A stretch of DNA of 64,000 nt from Pigmentiphaga humi (lineage in GTDB: Bacteria; Pseudomonadota; Gammaproteobacteria; Burkholderiales; Burkholderiaceae_B), in contig NZ_UWPJ01000039.1 in the NCBI RefSeq assembly GCF_900606115.1, forward strand, positions 1-64,000. Reading direction: 5' to 3'. A model generated the notes under the pieces. That model had not been told where the DNA came from. It saw only the letters and a list, made by a program, of their open reading frames with translations, and searched no databases. A program made the position numbers and the translations under genes. Positions within the stretch are counted from its first letter, which is position 1; every line of letters begins with the position of its first letter. Positions 25,527-33,661 of this stretch are shown here, piece after piece.

Positions 25527-25600
25527 TGGAGGCGCGTGCCGGAGTCGAACCGACCTACACGGATTTGCAATCCGGTGCATAACCGCTTTGCTAACGCGCC
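25527..25600 (-). tRNA. tRNA-Cys(GCA)
   Basis: A 74-base cloverleaf reading the minus strand from GGCGCGT at 25600 to an encoded CCA at 25529-25527. The acceptor stem GGCGCGT pairs with ACGCGCC, the anticodon loop is TTGCAAA with anticodon GCA, and the T-loop is GGTTCGACTCC. Normal length and structure for bacterial tRNA-Cys; reads UGC and UGU. Confidence 0.95.
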
Positions 25601-25796
25601 GTGGGTAAAGCAGAGAACGATAGATTATGCCTAAAACTGACATGAGTGGCAAATCGCCGCACGCCATTTTCCGCATGCCTGGGGCAGGCTGTCACAACTG
25701 CGTCATGCGGCGGACATAGTATCCCCACGGTTCTGCCGCGCCGTCCCGCTGCTCATCCGAGCCGGGAGCCGCGCGGTCCATCATCCGTGCTCGCCT

Positions 25797-26888
25797 GTGT
25801 CCGATCATTCTCCTTCTTCTCTTGTCTCGTCCGGCGCCGCCATCGACATCGCCGGGCTGGTGCAGCGTTTCGCCGCCCAGACCGTTCTGGACGGCATCGA
25901 TATCCGCCTCGATCCCGGCCGCGTGCTGGCGCTCCTGGGGCCGTCGGGCTGCGGCAAGACGACGCTGCTCAAGCTGTTGGCCGGCCTGAGCCGGCCCACC
26001 GAAGGGCGCATCGCGATCGGCGGGGAAACCGTGGTGGATGCGCGCACTTTCGTGCCGCCGGAGCGGCGCGGGCTGGGCATGGTGTTCCAGGACTACGCGC
26101 TGTGGCCGCACATGAGCGTGGGCGCCAATGTGGCGTTTCCGCTGGAGGTGCGCGGCGTGGCGCGGCGCGAGCGGGCCGCGCGGGTGACCGAGGCGCTGGG
26201 CATGGTCGGGCTGGCGGGTTTCGAAGCGCGCGAGCCGGGCAGTCTGTCCGGCGGGCAGCAGCAGCGCGTCGCCCTGGCGCGGGCCGTGGTGGCCCGCCCG
26301 CGCGTGTTGCTGTTCGATGAGCCGCTTTCCAACCTGGACCGCGATCTGCGCGAGAGCTTGTGCGCCGAGATCGGCCAGTTGCTGCGCGAGCTGGGCACGA
26401 CGGCCGTGTATGTGACGCACGATCACGAGGAGGCGTTCTCGCTGGCCGATACGGTTGCCGTCATGCGCGCGGGCAAGGTCTGCCAGATGGCGCCGCCGGA
26501 GCTGCTGGTCAACGAGCCGGCCAGCCTCGAGGTCGTAGAGTTCCTCAAGCTGGGCGCGCTGCGGCAGGGTGTGCGTACCGAGCGCGGGTGGCGCCTGGCC
26601 GGCGGGCTGGAGCTGGTGAGCCCGGAGCCGCTGGTGGGTGCGGCGGTGGGCCCCGGCCATCTTTTCATTCCCCACGCCGCGCTCCGGCCCGGTCCCAGCC
26701 ACGCTTTGCGCGGCCAGGTGATCGCGCAGCGCTATCGCGGCGGGCACTACGCGACCACCGTGCGGGTGGGCAGCGATCACGAAGCGTTCGATCTGGCCTG
26801 GCTGACCGACCAGCGCATGCCGTTGCGGCATGCCGTCGGGCTGGATCTCGATTGGAGCCGCCTGCGCTGGTTTCCCCAGGCGGCCTGA
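25797..26888 (+). CDS. ABC transporter ATPase with TOBE domain (FbpC/PotA type)
   Basis: A 363-residue nucleotide-binding protein starting with GTG (25797). Walker A GPSGCGKTTLLK near residue 47, Q-loop MVFQDYALWPHM, signature LSGGQQQRVALARAV, Walker B VLLFDEPLSNLD, His switch VYVTHDHEEA. The C-terminal 110 residues form a TOBE-like regulatory domain. It belongs to the iron(III)/spermidine/2-aminoethylphosphonate group. First gene of a three-gene importer with the binding protein (26934) and double permease (27904). Confidence 0.9.
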   Translation: MSDHSPSSLVSSGAAIDIAGLVQRFAAQTVLDGIDIRLDPGRVLALLGPSGCGKTTLLKLLAGLSRPTEGRIAIGGETVVDARTFVPPERRGLGMVFQDYALWPHMSVGANVAFPLEVRGVARRERAARVTEALGMVGLAGFEAREPGSLSGGQQQRVALARAVVARPRVLLFDEPLSNLDRDLRESLCAEIGQLLRELGTTAVYVTHDHEEAFSLADTVAVMRAGKVCQMAPPELLVNEPASLEVVEFLKLGALRQGVRTERGWRLAGGLELVSPEPLVGAAVGPGHLFIPHAALRPGPSHALRGQVIAQRYRGGHYATTVRVGSDHEAFDLAWLTDQRMPLRHAVGLDLDWSRLRWFPQAA

Positions 26889-26933
26889 TTTTTCCCGGCT
26901 TTACCCAGCCATTTTTTCGACTCAGGAATCTCC

Positions 26934-27899
26934 ATGATGACTCTCAAGCCTCTGATGGGCGCGCTGGCGCTCGGCACCCTGCTGGCCGCTGGCCAGGCGC
27001 ACGCCCTGACCGTCTATACCGCCGGCCCGGCCGGGCTGATCAAGCAGCTCGCCGACGATTTCAAGAAGGAAACCGGCGTGGCCGTCGAGGTGTTCCAGGC
27101 CGACACCGGCAAGGTCATGGCGCGCCTGGAAGCGGAAGCCTCGAATCCGAAGGCCGACGTGGTGATCTCCGCTTCGTGGGACAGCGCGCTCGACCTGGAC
27201 AAGCGCGGCTGGCTGCTGCCCTACGCGAGCCCGAACGCGGCCCAGGTGCCGGCGGCCTACAAGGGGCCGAGCTATGTCGCGCAAGGCATGTCGGCGCTGG
27301 CCATCGCATGGAATGCCAAGAGCGGCACGCCGCGCCCGGCCGATTGGAACGACCTGACCAAGCCCGAGTTCAAGGATCTGGTCAACATGCCCGATCCGGC
27401 GCAGTCCGGCACGGCGCTGGAACTGCTGTCGGGCCTGCAGTCCGCGCGCGGCGACCAGGCCTGGCAGCTGTTCCAGGACCTTAAGGGCAACGGCATGGCG
27501 ATCGCGGGCGCCAACGCCCAGGCCATGAATCCGGTGCTGCAGGGCGCCAAGGCGGCGGTGTTCGGCGCGGTGGACTACGTGGCGCTGGACAGCCAGGCCA
27601 AGGGCGAAGCCATCGAGGTGATCTTTCCGGCCAGCGGCACGGTGGTGGCGGGCCGCCCGATGATGATCCTGAAGTCTTCGCAGCACCAGCAGGACGCCAA
27701 GCGCTTCATCGACTTCGTGCTGTCCGACGCCGGCCAGGCACGCGTGGCGGCGACCTACCTGATTCCCGCGCGCCAGGACGTCAAGGCCAAGCGCCCGGTG
27801 ATCAAGGAGATCAAGTCCCTGCCGATGGAGAACGAGGCCCAGCGGGCCGGCCGCCAATCGCTGCTGGCGCGCTTCAGCGCGCTGTTCGGCCGCAAGTAG
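26934..27899 (+). CDS. Periplasmic binding protein, Fe(III)/2-aminoethylphosphonate type
   Basis: A 321-residue secreted solute-binding protein of the FbpA/PhnS-like group. Signal peptide: MMTLKPLMGALALGTLLAAG, then QAHA. Then LTVYTAGPAGLIKQLADDFKKETGVAVEVFQADTGKVMARL, with VTYLIPARQD-like ending. It lacks the YY pair that binds iron in FbpA (near residue 195), so a non-iron ligand such as an aminophosphonate is as likely. Operon partner genes are 45 bases before and 4 bases after. Confidence 0.85.
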   Translation: MMTLKPLMGALALGTLLAAGQAHALTVYTAGPAGLIKQLADDFKKETGVAVEVFQADTGKVMARLEAEASNPKADVVISASWDSALDLDKRGWLLPYASPNAAQVPAAYKGPSYVAQGMSALAIAWNAKSGTPRPADWNDLTKPEFKDLVNMPDPAQSGTALELLSGLQSARGDQAWQLFQDLKGNGMAIAGANAQAMNPVLQGAKAAVFGAVDYVALDSQAKGEAIEVIFPASGTVVAGRPMMILKSSQHQQDAKRFIDFVLSDAGQARVAATYLIPARQDVKAKRPVIKEIKSLPMENEAQRAGRQSLLARFSALFGRK

Positions 27900-27903
27900 A
27901 GCG

Positions 27904-29571
27904 ATGCGCGCGAACGTCGTGCTGATCGGCGCCGCCGTGGCGGCGCTGGCGGTCCTGGTGGCGATGCCGCTGGGCTTTGTCGCGCTGCAGGCGATCTTTC
28001 CGCAGCTGGCGCAGGGCTCGCTGGCCGCGCCCTTGTCGCACCTGGCCGGTACGCTGGGCGACCCCCGCCTGGTGGAACTGACCCTCAATACCCTCAAGCT
28101 GGGGGCGGGCGTGGTGCTGGCGGCGGCCGCCATCGGCATTCCCCTGGGCACGCTGCGCGGCTTGTTCGCCTTGCCGGCGGCGCGCCTGTGGGACGTGCTG
28201 ATGCTGGTGCCGTTCATGATCCCGCCCTACATCAGCGCGCTGGGCTGGATCATGCTGCTGCAGCCGCGCGGCTATCTCCAGCAACTGCTGGGCATTCACG
28301 CTGGCCCCGCGCTGTTCTCGTTCGGCGGCGTGGTGTTCGTGATGACCTTGAACGTGGTGCCCGTGGTCTATTTCGCCGTGTCGCGGACCATGGCCGCCTC
28401 GGGATCTCGCCTGGCGCTGGTCGGCCGGGTGTGCGGCGGCGGCGCGTGGCGGTGCTTCCTGCGCATTACGCTGCCGCTGGCCTTGCCGGGCATCGCCGCC
28501 AGCCTGCTGCTGGTGTTCGCGATGGCGATCGAGGAATACGGCACGCCGGCCGCGCTGGCCGCCAATGCGGGCTTTTTCGTGCTTGTGACGGGCATCGAGC
28601 GGCGTTTTTCGGAATGGCCGATCGACCTGCCTGGGGCGTCGGTGCTCTCGCTGATCCTGGTGGCGCTGGCGATGCTCGCGTTCGCCTGGCAGCGCCGCAT
28701 CGTGCGTGGACATGGCTACGAGACCACCACGGGCAAGCCGATGCGCGGCGAGGCGCTGGCGCTGGGGGCCTGGCGCTGGCCGGTGGTCGCGCTGTTCGCG
28801 CTGGTCGCGGGCATCGCCACGTTCGCGCCGCTGTTCGCCATTGCCGCGACCGCGTTCAGCCGCACGCTGTCCGGCGGACTGGCGCTGGGCAATATGTCGC
28901 TGGTGCACCTGCAGGCGATCGCGGCGAGCGGCAGCGATGCCTTGCGCGCCTTGCTGACCAGCCTGGCGCTGGGACTGGGGGCCGCCGCGGTGACCGGGGT
29001 GGTGGGGGTGCTGGTGGCCTATTGCGTGGTCAAGACGCGCACGCGCGGCCGCGTCGTGCTGGATGCCCTGGCGGTGCTGCCCAACACCATGCCCGGGGTG
29101 GTGGTCGGCGTGGGCCTGATCCTGGCCTGGAACCAGGGATTCTGGCCGGCCACGCCGTACAACACCTGGGGCATCCTGCTGCTGGCCTACTGCTGCCTGC
29201 TGTTGCCGTACCCGGTGCGCTATTCGCAGGCGGCGCTGATGCAGATCGGCGATAGCCTCGAAGCCGCGGCGCGCGTGCATGGCGCAGGCATGCAGACGGC
29301 CTTGATCCGCATTCTGCTGCCCTTGCTGCTGCCCAGCCTGGCGGCGGCCATGCTGCTGGTGTTCGCGGTGGCTTCGCGCGAACTGGTCGCTTCGCTGCTG
29401 CTGGCGCCCACCGGGGTGCAGACGGTGTCGCTGTTCATCTGGCGTCAGTTCGAGCAAGGTTCGATCGGGCAGGGCATGGCCATGAGCCTGGTCACGGTGG
29501 CGGTGACGACCACGGTGATGCTGGGGGCGACGATCTGGCTGGAGCGTCGCCAGGCGGGCAGCGCTGTATAA
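27904..29571 (+). CDS. Double-length ABC permease (FbpB/PhnV type)
   Basis: A 555-residue inner-membrane protein that is two permease domains in one chain, as usual for iron(III)-type importers. The two EAA-like loops read RVCGGGAWRCFLRITLPLALPG (about residue 185) and RVHGAGMQTALIRILLPLLLPS (about residue 460). About 12 helices are present. It completes the importer with the ATPase (25797) and binding protein (26934). Confidence 0.9.
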   Translation: MRANVVLIGAAVAALAVLVAMPLGFVALQAIFPQLAQGSLAAPLSHLAGTLGDPRLVELTLNTLKLGAGVVLAAAAIGIPLGTLRGLFALPAARLWDVLMLVPFMIPPYISALGWIMLLQPRGYLQQLLGIHAGPALFSFGGVVFVMTLNVVPVVYFAVSRTMAASGSRLALVGRVCGGGAWRCFLRITLPLALPGIAASLLLVFAMAIEEYGTPAALAANAGFFVLVTGIERRFSEWPIDLPGASVLSLILVALAMLAFAWQRRIVRGHGYETTTGKPMRGEALALGAWRWPVVALFALVAGIATFAPLFAIAATAFSRTLSGGLALGNMSLVHLQAIAASGSDALRALLTSLALGLGAAAVTGVVGVLVAYCVVKTRTRGRVVLDALAVLPNTMPGVVVGVGLILAWNQGFWPATPYNTWGILLLAYCCLLLPYPVRYSQAALMQIGDSLEAAARVHGAGMQTALIRILLPLLLPSLAAAMLLVFAVASRELVASLLLAPTGVQTVSLFIWRQFEQGSIGQGMAMSLVTVAVTTTVMLGATIWLERRQAGSAV

Positions 29572-29602
29572 GTAGTCTCTGGAATCTGTGTATTTATAAT
29601 TA

Positions 29603-29620
29603 GTTCTTGTATACAAGAAC
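29603..29620. promoter_or_regulatory. MatR-type operator: perfect 18-bp palindrome
   Basis: GTTCTTGTATACAAGAAC is a perfect palindrome 45 bases ahead of the GntR/FCD gene. It contains TCTTGTATAC, the half-site core reported for MatR, the regulator of rhizobial malonate operons (TCTTGTATACACGA). FCD-type GntR proteins commonly bind TTGTATACAA. It most likely controls matR and the malonate operon behind it. Confidence 0.8.
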
Positions 29621-29665
29621 GGATTCGGGCAAGATGGGCTCATCCCATCCGGCCCGGGCCCGTCC

Positions 29666-30328
29666 ATGTCCCTCGAGAAAAAGCGCTCCGAGACGCTGCG
29701 CGAGACCATCGAAGAGCTGATCGCCGTCGGCGAACTGGAGCCGGGCGATCCGCTCGATGAAACCGTGCTTGCGCATCGCTTCGGCGTATCGCGCACGCCG
29801 ATACGCGAGGCATTGATACAGCTGGCCTCGGCGGGGCTGGTGGAGATGCGTCCGCGGCGCGGCGCGCTGGTGGCCCAGATCGGTCCTCAGCGGTTGATCG
29901 AGATGTTCGAAGTGATGGGCGAGCTGGAGGCCATGTGCGCCCGGCTCGCCGCACGCCGCATGGGCGCCGCCGACCACGCGCGGCTGCTGGCTGCGCACCA
30001 GGCGTGCCAGGCCTCGCGCGATGCGGGCGACGCCAATGCCTATTACTACCTCAACGAGACCTTTCACCGGACGGTCTACGAACTGGGGTACAACGCCTTC
30101 CTCACGGAGGAGGCCGTCAAGCTGCACCGCCGGCTGGGTCCCTACCGGCGCCTGCAATTGCGCGTGCGCAACCGCATCGCGGTTTCCTATGACGAACACG
30201 AGGGCATCGTCCAGGCCTTGCTGGCCGGCGATGCCGGCCAGGCCGCCGAGCGCGCACGCGAGCACGTGCTGGTGCAGGGCCAGCGCTTTGCCGATCTGAT
30301 GGCCTCGCTGCCCAGGCCGGCGGAATGA
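29666..30328 (+). CDS. matR: GntR/FCD regulator of malonate genes (MatR-like)
   Basis: A 220-residue FadR-group regulator: winged helix at residues 5-70 (LRETIEELIAVGELEPGDPLDETVLAHRFGVSRTPIREALIQLASAGLVEM) and an FCD effector domain afterwards, with the metal-binding set D/H residues (NAYYYLNETFHRTVYELG, VSYDEHEGIVQALLAGDA). It sits directly before malonyl-CoA decarboxylase and after the MatR-type palindrome at 29603-29620. In Rhizobium MatR represses the operon until malonate is present; the same role is inferred here. Confidence 0.88.
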   Translation: MSLEKKRSETLRETIEELIAVGELEPGDPLDETVLAHRFGVSRTPIREALIQLASAGLVEMRPRRGALVAQIGPQRLIEMFEVMGELEAMCARLAARRMGAADHARLLAAHQACQASRDAGDANAYYYLNETFHRTVYELGYNAFLTEEAVKLHRRLGPYRRLQLRVRNRIAVSYDEHEGIVQALLAGDAGQAAERAREHVLVQGQRFADLMASLPRPAE

Positions 30329-30350
30329 TTCCTGAGGAGATGCATCAGCC

Positions 30351-31733
30351 ATGACCGAAACCCTCAACCGCGACGAACCGGCAGCGGACGAACTGCGCCC
30401 CAGTGTGCCCGACCCGCAATCCGCGCCCTCGCTGCTGGCGCGCTGGAGCAAGTGGCTGGGCCGGCCGGTGGCCGAGCCCGAGCGCGGCGATGAAGCCCGG
30501 CCGCTCAGCGCGCGCGAGGCCAGCCGGCAGCGCAGCCTGCTGCAGCCGTGTTTCCAGGCGCGTCTCACCGACGTGGCAGCCAATCGGGCGGCGCGCAGCT
30601 GGCAGGAGCAATACCTGGCCGCCGATGCGCCGCGCCGGGGCGCGATGCTGGAAGTGCTGGCCGAAGTCGGGGCAAGCGCGGGCCCTGCGGCCGACAAGAC
30701 GGCTGCCGACGGCGCCTCCGATTTGCCGCGTGCGCTCTCGCATGCGCGGGTACGCTTTTTCAAGCGCCTGAATGCGCTGCCGGACGGCCTGCCGTTCCTG
30801 CTTGCGCTGCGCACCGACATGCTCGAATGGCGTTCCCGCATTCCCGCATTGCAGGGCCTGGATGCCGACCTGGAGGGACTGCTGTCGAACTGGTTCGACG
30901 TGGGATTGCTGGAGCTGCGCCGCATCACCTGGGATTCCCCGGCCTCGCTGCTCGAGAAACTGATCGTCTACGAGGCCGTGCACGAGATCGCGTCGTGGGC
31001 GGACCTGCGCAACCGCCTGGACTCGGATCGGCGCTGCTACGCCTTCTTCCATCCGCGCATGCCGAACGAGCCGCTGATCTTCGTGGAAGTCGCGTTCTGC
31101 GCGGAGATGGCGGACAACGTCCAGCTCCTGCTCGACGAGGGCGCGCCGATGGAAAACCTGGACAAGGCGCGCTGGGCGATTTTCTATTCGATCTCGAACA
31201 CGCAGCAGGGCCTGCGCGGAGTGAGCTTCGGCAACTTCCTGCTCAAGCGGGTGATCGAGGAGCTCAATGCCGAATTACCCAAGATCAAGCGTTTCGCGAC
31301 CTTGTCGCCTATCCCCGGTTTCTGCGCCTGGATGGCGCGGCTGGGCAGGGACGAACTGCTTGCCGCCGCCGGCAAGCCGGGCGCAGCGCTGCTCGGCGAC
31401 GACGATGGCGCGGCCCTGGCCGCCCGCTTGCGCGCGGCAGCGGACCCGCCGCAGGACGAGGGCCTGCAGGCCCTCGCGATGCGGCTGGCGGCGCGCTATC
31501 TGGTGGCGCGCAAGGGGCCGCTGCCGCTGGATGCGGTCGCGCGCTTCCACTTGGGCAACGGCGCGCGCATCGAACGGCTGAACTGGGGCGCCGATCTTTC
31601 CCGGAAGGGACGCAGTCAGTCCGCTTCGATGATGGTGAACTATGTCTATGAATTGGACGCGCTGGACGACAACCTTGCCCGATTGAGCGAGGGCCGGCCC
31701 GCCATGAGCCGGGGTGTTTCCCGGTTGCTTTGA
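30351..31733 (+). CDS. matA: Malonyl-CoA decarboxylase
   Basis: A 460-residue cytosolic enzyme that converts malonyl-CoA to acetyl-CoA and CO2. Family landmarks: LLSNWFDVGLLELRRITWDSPASLLEKLI, YEAVHEI, CYAFFHPRMPNEPLIFVEVA, FYSISNTQQGLRGVSFGNFLLKRV and FATLSPIPGFCAW. The Ser of SPIPGF and a downstream His (FHLGNGARIERLNW) are the expected catalytic residues. With the MatB ligase at 33658 it makes acetyl-CoA from malonate. The N-terminal 40 residues are a variable extension. Confidence 0.93.
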   Translation: MTETLNRDEPAADELRPSVPDPQSAPSLLARWSKWLGRPVAEPERGDEARPLSAREASRQRSLLQPCFQARLTDVAANRAARSWQEQYLAADAPRRGAMLEVLAEVGASAGPAADKTAADGASDLPRALSHARVRFFKRLNALPDGLPFLLALRTDMLEWRSRIPALQGLDADLEGLLSNWFDVGLLELRRITWDSPASLLEKLIVYEAVHEIASWADLRNRLDSDRRCYAFFHPRMPNEPLIFVEVAFCAEMADNVQLLLDEGAPMENLDKARWAIFYSISNTQQGLRGVSFGNFLLKRVIEELNAELPKIKRFATLSPIPGFCAWMARLGRDELLAAAGKPGAALLGDDDGAALAARLRAAADPPQDEGLQALAMRLAARYLVARKGPLPLDAVARFHLGNGARIERLNWGADLSRKGRSQSASMMVNYVYELDALDDNLARLSEGRPAMSRGVSRLL

Positions 31734-31779
31734 CCACGCAGCACGCGGTACCTGCACACTACAAAATAGGAGACAGCAG

Positions 31780-32751
31780 ATGAAACGCAGCATTGCCTGG
31801 TTTGCCTGCATCACGGGGTGTGTCGCAGCGGCGGGGCCGGCATGGGCCGCCGAACCCTGGCCGAGCAAGGCCGTCACGGTCATCGTGCCGTTCCCCGCCG
31901 GCGGCGGGACCGATGCGTTCATGCGGCCGCTGGCGCAGCAGTTGTCCGCCCAGCTCGGCCAGAGCGTGGTGGTGGACAACCGCGGCGGGGCGGGGGGCAC
32001 CGTAGGCGCGGCCATCGCGGCGCGCGCGGTGCCGGACGGCTACACCTTTTTCGTCGGCGGCGCGCATCATGCTATCGCGCCGTCGTTCTACAAGGGCTTG
32101 ACCTACGACATCGAGAAGGATTTCGTTCCGGTCACGCTGATCGCCCAGCCGCCGCAGATCATCGTCGCGGCGCCCGCCGCGCCGTTCAGCGATCTCAAGG
32201 GACTGGTCGCGGCCGCGCGCAGCCAGCCGGGCAAGTTCAATTTCGGCTCGGCCGGCAACGGCACGTCGCACCACCTCGCCGGCGAGCTGTTCAAGCTGCA
32301 GGCGGGCGTGGACCTGACCCATGTTCCCTATACCGGCGCGGGACCGATGCTGCTCGCCCTGATGGGCAGCCAGGTGGACCTGGCCTTCGACGGCCTGGGG
32401 TCCTCGGCCCAGCACATACGCGGCGGCAAGGTCAAACCCATCGCGGTGGCCGCGCCGGCCCGCTCGTCGGCCTTCCCGGACGTACCCACGGCGGCCGAGG
32501 CGGGGCTGCCCGGCTACGAGGTCTCGACCTGGTACGCGATGTGGGCGCCCAAGGGAACTCCTGCGCCCGTCGTCGAGCGCATGTACGCCGAGGTGCGCAA
32601 AGCGCTGGAGAAACCGGAGATCAAGAAGGTCTGGCTGAGCAACGGCTCCGAGGTGCCGAGCTATACCTCGGCCGAGTTCGGCACTTACCTGCACAACGAA
32701 GTCGAGCGCTGGGCCAAGGTCGCGAAAGACGCTGGGATCAAGGCCGACTGA
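31780..32751 (+). CDS. Bug-type tripartite tricarboxylate receptor
   Basis: A 323-residue periplasmic solute-binding protein of the TctC/Bug family, hugely expanded in Alcaligenaceae. Signal peptide MKRSIAWFACITGCVAAAGP, then AWA; then the family blocks WPSKAVTVIVPFPAGGGTD, DNRGGAGGTVGA, FNFGSAGNGTSHHLAGELFK, DVPTAAEAGLPGYEVSTWY. The place in the malonate operon makes malonate the probable ligand. The TctA/TctB membrane parts are not in this operon and must be elsewhere. GGAG at about 31769 precedes the ATG. Confidence 0.9.
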   Translation: MKRSIAWFACITGCVAAAGPAWAAEPWPSKAVTVIVPFPAGGGTDAFMRPLAQQLSAQLGQSVVVDNRGGAGGTVGAAIAARAVPDGYTFFVGGAHHAIAPSFYKGLTYDIEKDFVPVTLIAQPPQIIVAAPAAPFSDLKGLVAAARSQPGKFNFGSAGNGTSHHLAGELFKLQAGVDLTHVPYTGAGPMLLALMGSQVDLAFDGLGSSAQHIRGGKVKPIAVAAPARSSAFPDVPTAAEAGLPGYEVSTWYAMWAPKGTPAPVVERMYAEVRKALEKPEIKKVWLSNGSEVPSYTSAEFGTYLHNEVERWAKVAKDAGIKAD

Positions 32752-32752
32752 T

Positions 32753-32790
32753 GGCGGACCGGCAAAGCCGGATCCGCGGCGCCCTGGGTC
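32753..32790 (-). repeat. Partial inverted copy of the dispersed intergenic repeat
   Basis: TGGCGGACCGGCAAAGCCGG and GATCCGCGGCGCCCTGGGT is the reverse complement of the left half of the element at 43937 and 35220. It lies directly after the receptor gene, with an internal CCGGC/GCCGG hairpin. The GC-rich right half is missing. Probably an intergenic palindromic repeat family of this genome. Confidence 0.65.
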
Positions 32791-32806
32791 AGGCGAGACA
32801 CTAGAG

Positions 32807-33661
32807 ATGAGTGATATAGCAGAAGAACGGACTGCCGAGGGACAGGGCCGCATCCTGGTCGCGGACGAGGGCAGCGTCCGCTTCGTGACGCTGGCGCATC
32901 CCGGCAAGCTCAATGCGCTCGGCGCCGCCATGTGGCGCGGGCTGGCGGGTGCCATACAGGAGGCGGCCGGCCAGCCGGGATTGCGCTGCGTGGTGATCCG
33001 GGGGGAGGGGAAGGACTTCGCGGCCGGCGCGGACATCGCCGAATTCCCGGCGCTGCGCGGCACGCGCGAGGCCGTGCGGCATTATCACGAGTCCACCATC
33101 GCTCCCGCCTTGCGGGCCATCGCGGAATGCCCGCTGCCCACGGTCGCCATGATCCGCGGTATTTGCGTGGGCGGCGGCCTGGAGATCGCCTGCAGTTGCG
33201 ACCTGCGCGTGGCGGCGCGCAGCGCCCGGCTGGGCGCGCCCATCGGCCGGCTGGGTTTTCCCATGGCGCCCGCCGAATTGTCCGGGCTGCTGGCCGTGGC
33301 CGGCCGCGCGACGACTCTGGAACTGCTGCTCGAAGGCCGCCTGCTCGATGCAGCCGAAGCCTATGCGAAAGGGCTGCTGACCCGCGTCGTGGACGAGGGC
33401 GAACTGGAGCAGGAAGTGTCCCGCACCGTCGCGCGCATCGCCGCCGGCGCGCCGCTGGCCGCCACGCTCAACAAATCCATGGTCCGGCGCCTGGCCGCGG
33501 CGCAGCCCCTGACGGAGGAAGAACTGGCCGCGTTCTTCGACTACAGCGATACTCCCGATCACCACAAAGGCGTGGCGGCATTTCTCGAAGGCCGCCAACC
33601 GGCGTTCGGCAGGCCCGGCCGCCGGGACGAAACGACATCAACGACCGAAGACGAACAATGA
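32807..33661 (+). CDS. Enoyl-CoA hydratase/isomerase-family protein
   Basis: A 284-residue crotonase-fold protein. The oxyanion-hole segments are GKDFAAGADIAEF (about residue 66) and GGGLEIACSCDLRVAA (about residue 124). The first catalytic Glu of hydratases is in GAPIGRLGFPMAPAE, but the second Glu pattern is not obvious, so its reaction is not certain. It sits between the receptor and matB in the malonate operon and may be a decarboxylase- or thioesterase-like accessory. The stop overlaps the matB start (33658-33661). Confidence 0.85.
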   Translation: MSDIAEERTAEGQGRILVADEGSVRFVTLAHPGKLNALGAAMWRGLAGAIQEAAGQPGLRCVVIRGEGKDFAAGADIAEFPALRGTREAVRHYHESTIAPALRAIAECPLPTVAMIRGICVGGGLEIACSCDLRVAARSARLGAPIGRLGFPMAPAELSGLLAVAGRATTLELLLEGRLLDAAEAYAKGLLTRVVDEGELEQEVSRTVARIAAGAPLAATLNKSMVRRLAAAQPLTEEELAAFFDYSDTPDHHKGVAAFLEGRQPAFGRPGRRDETTSTTEDEQ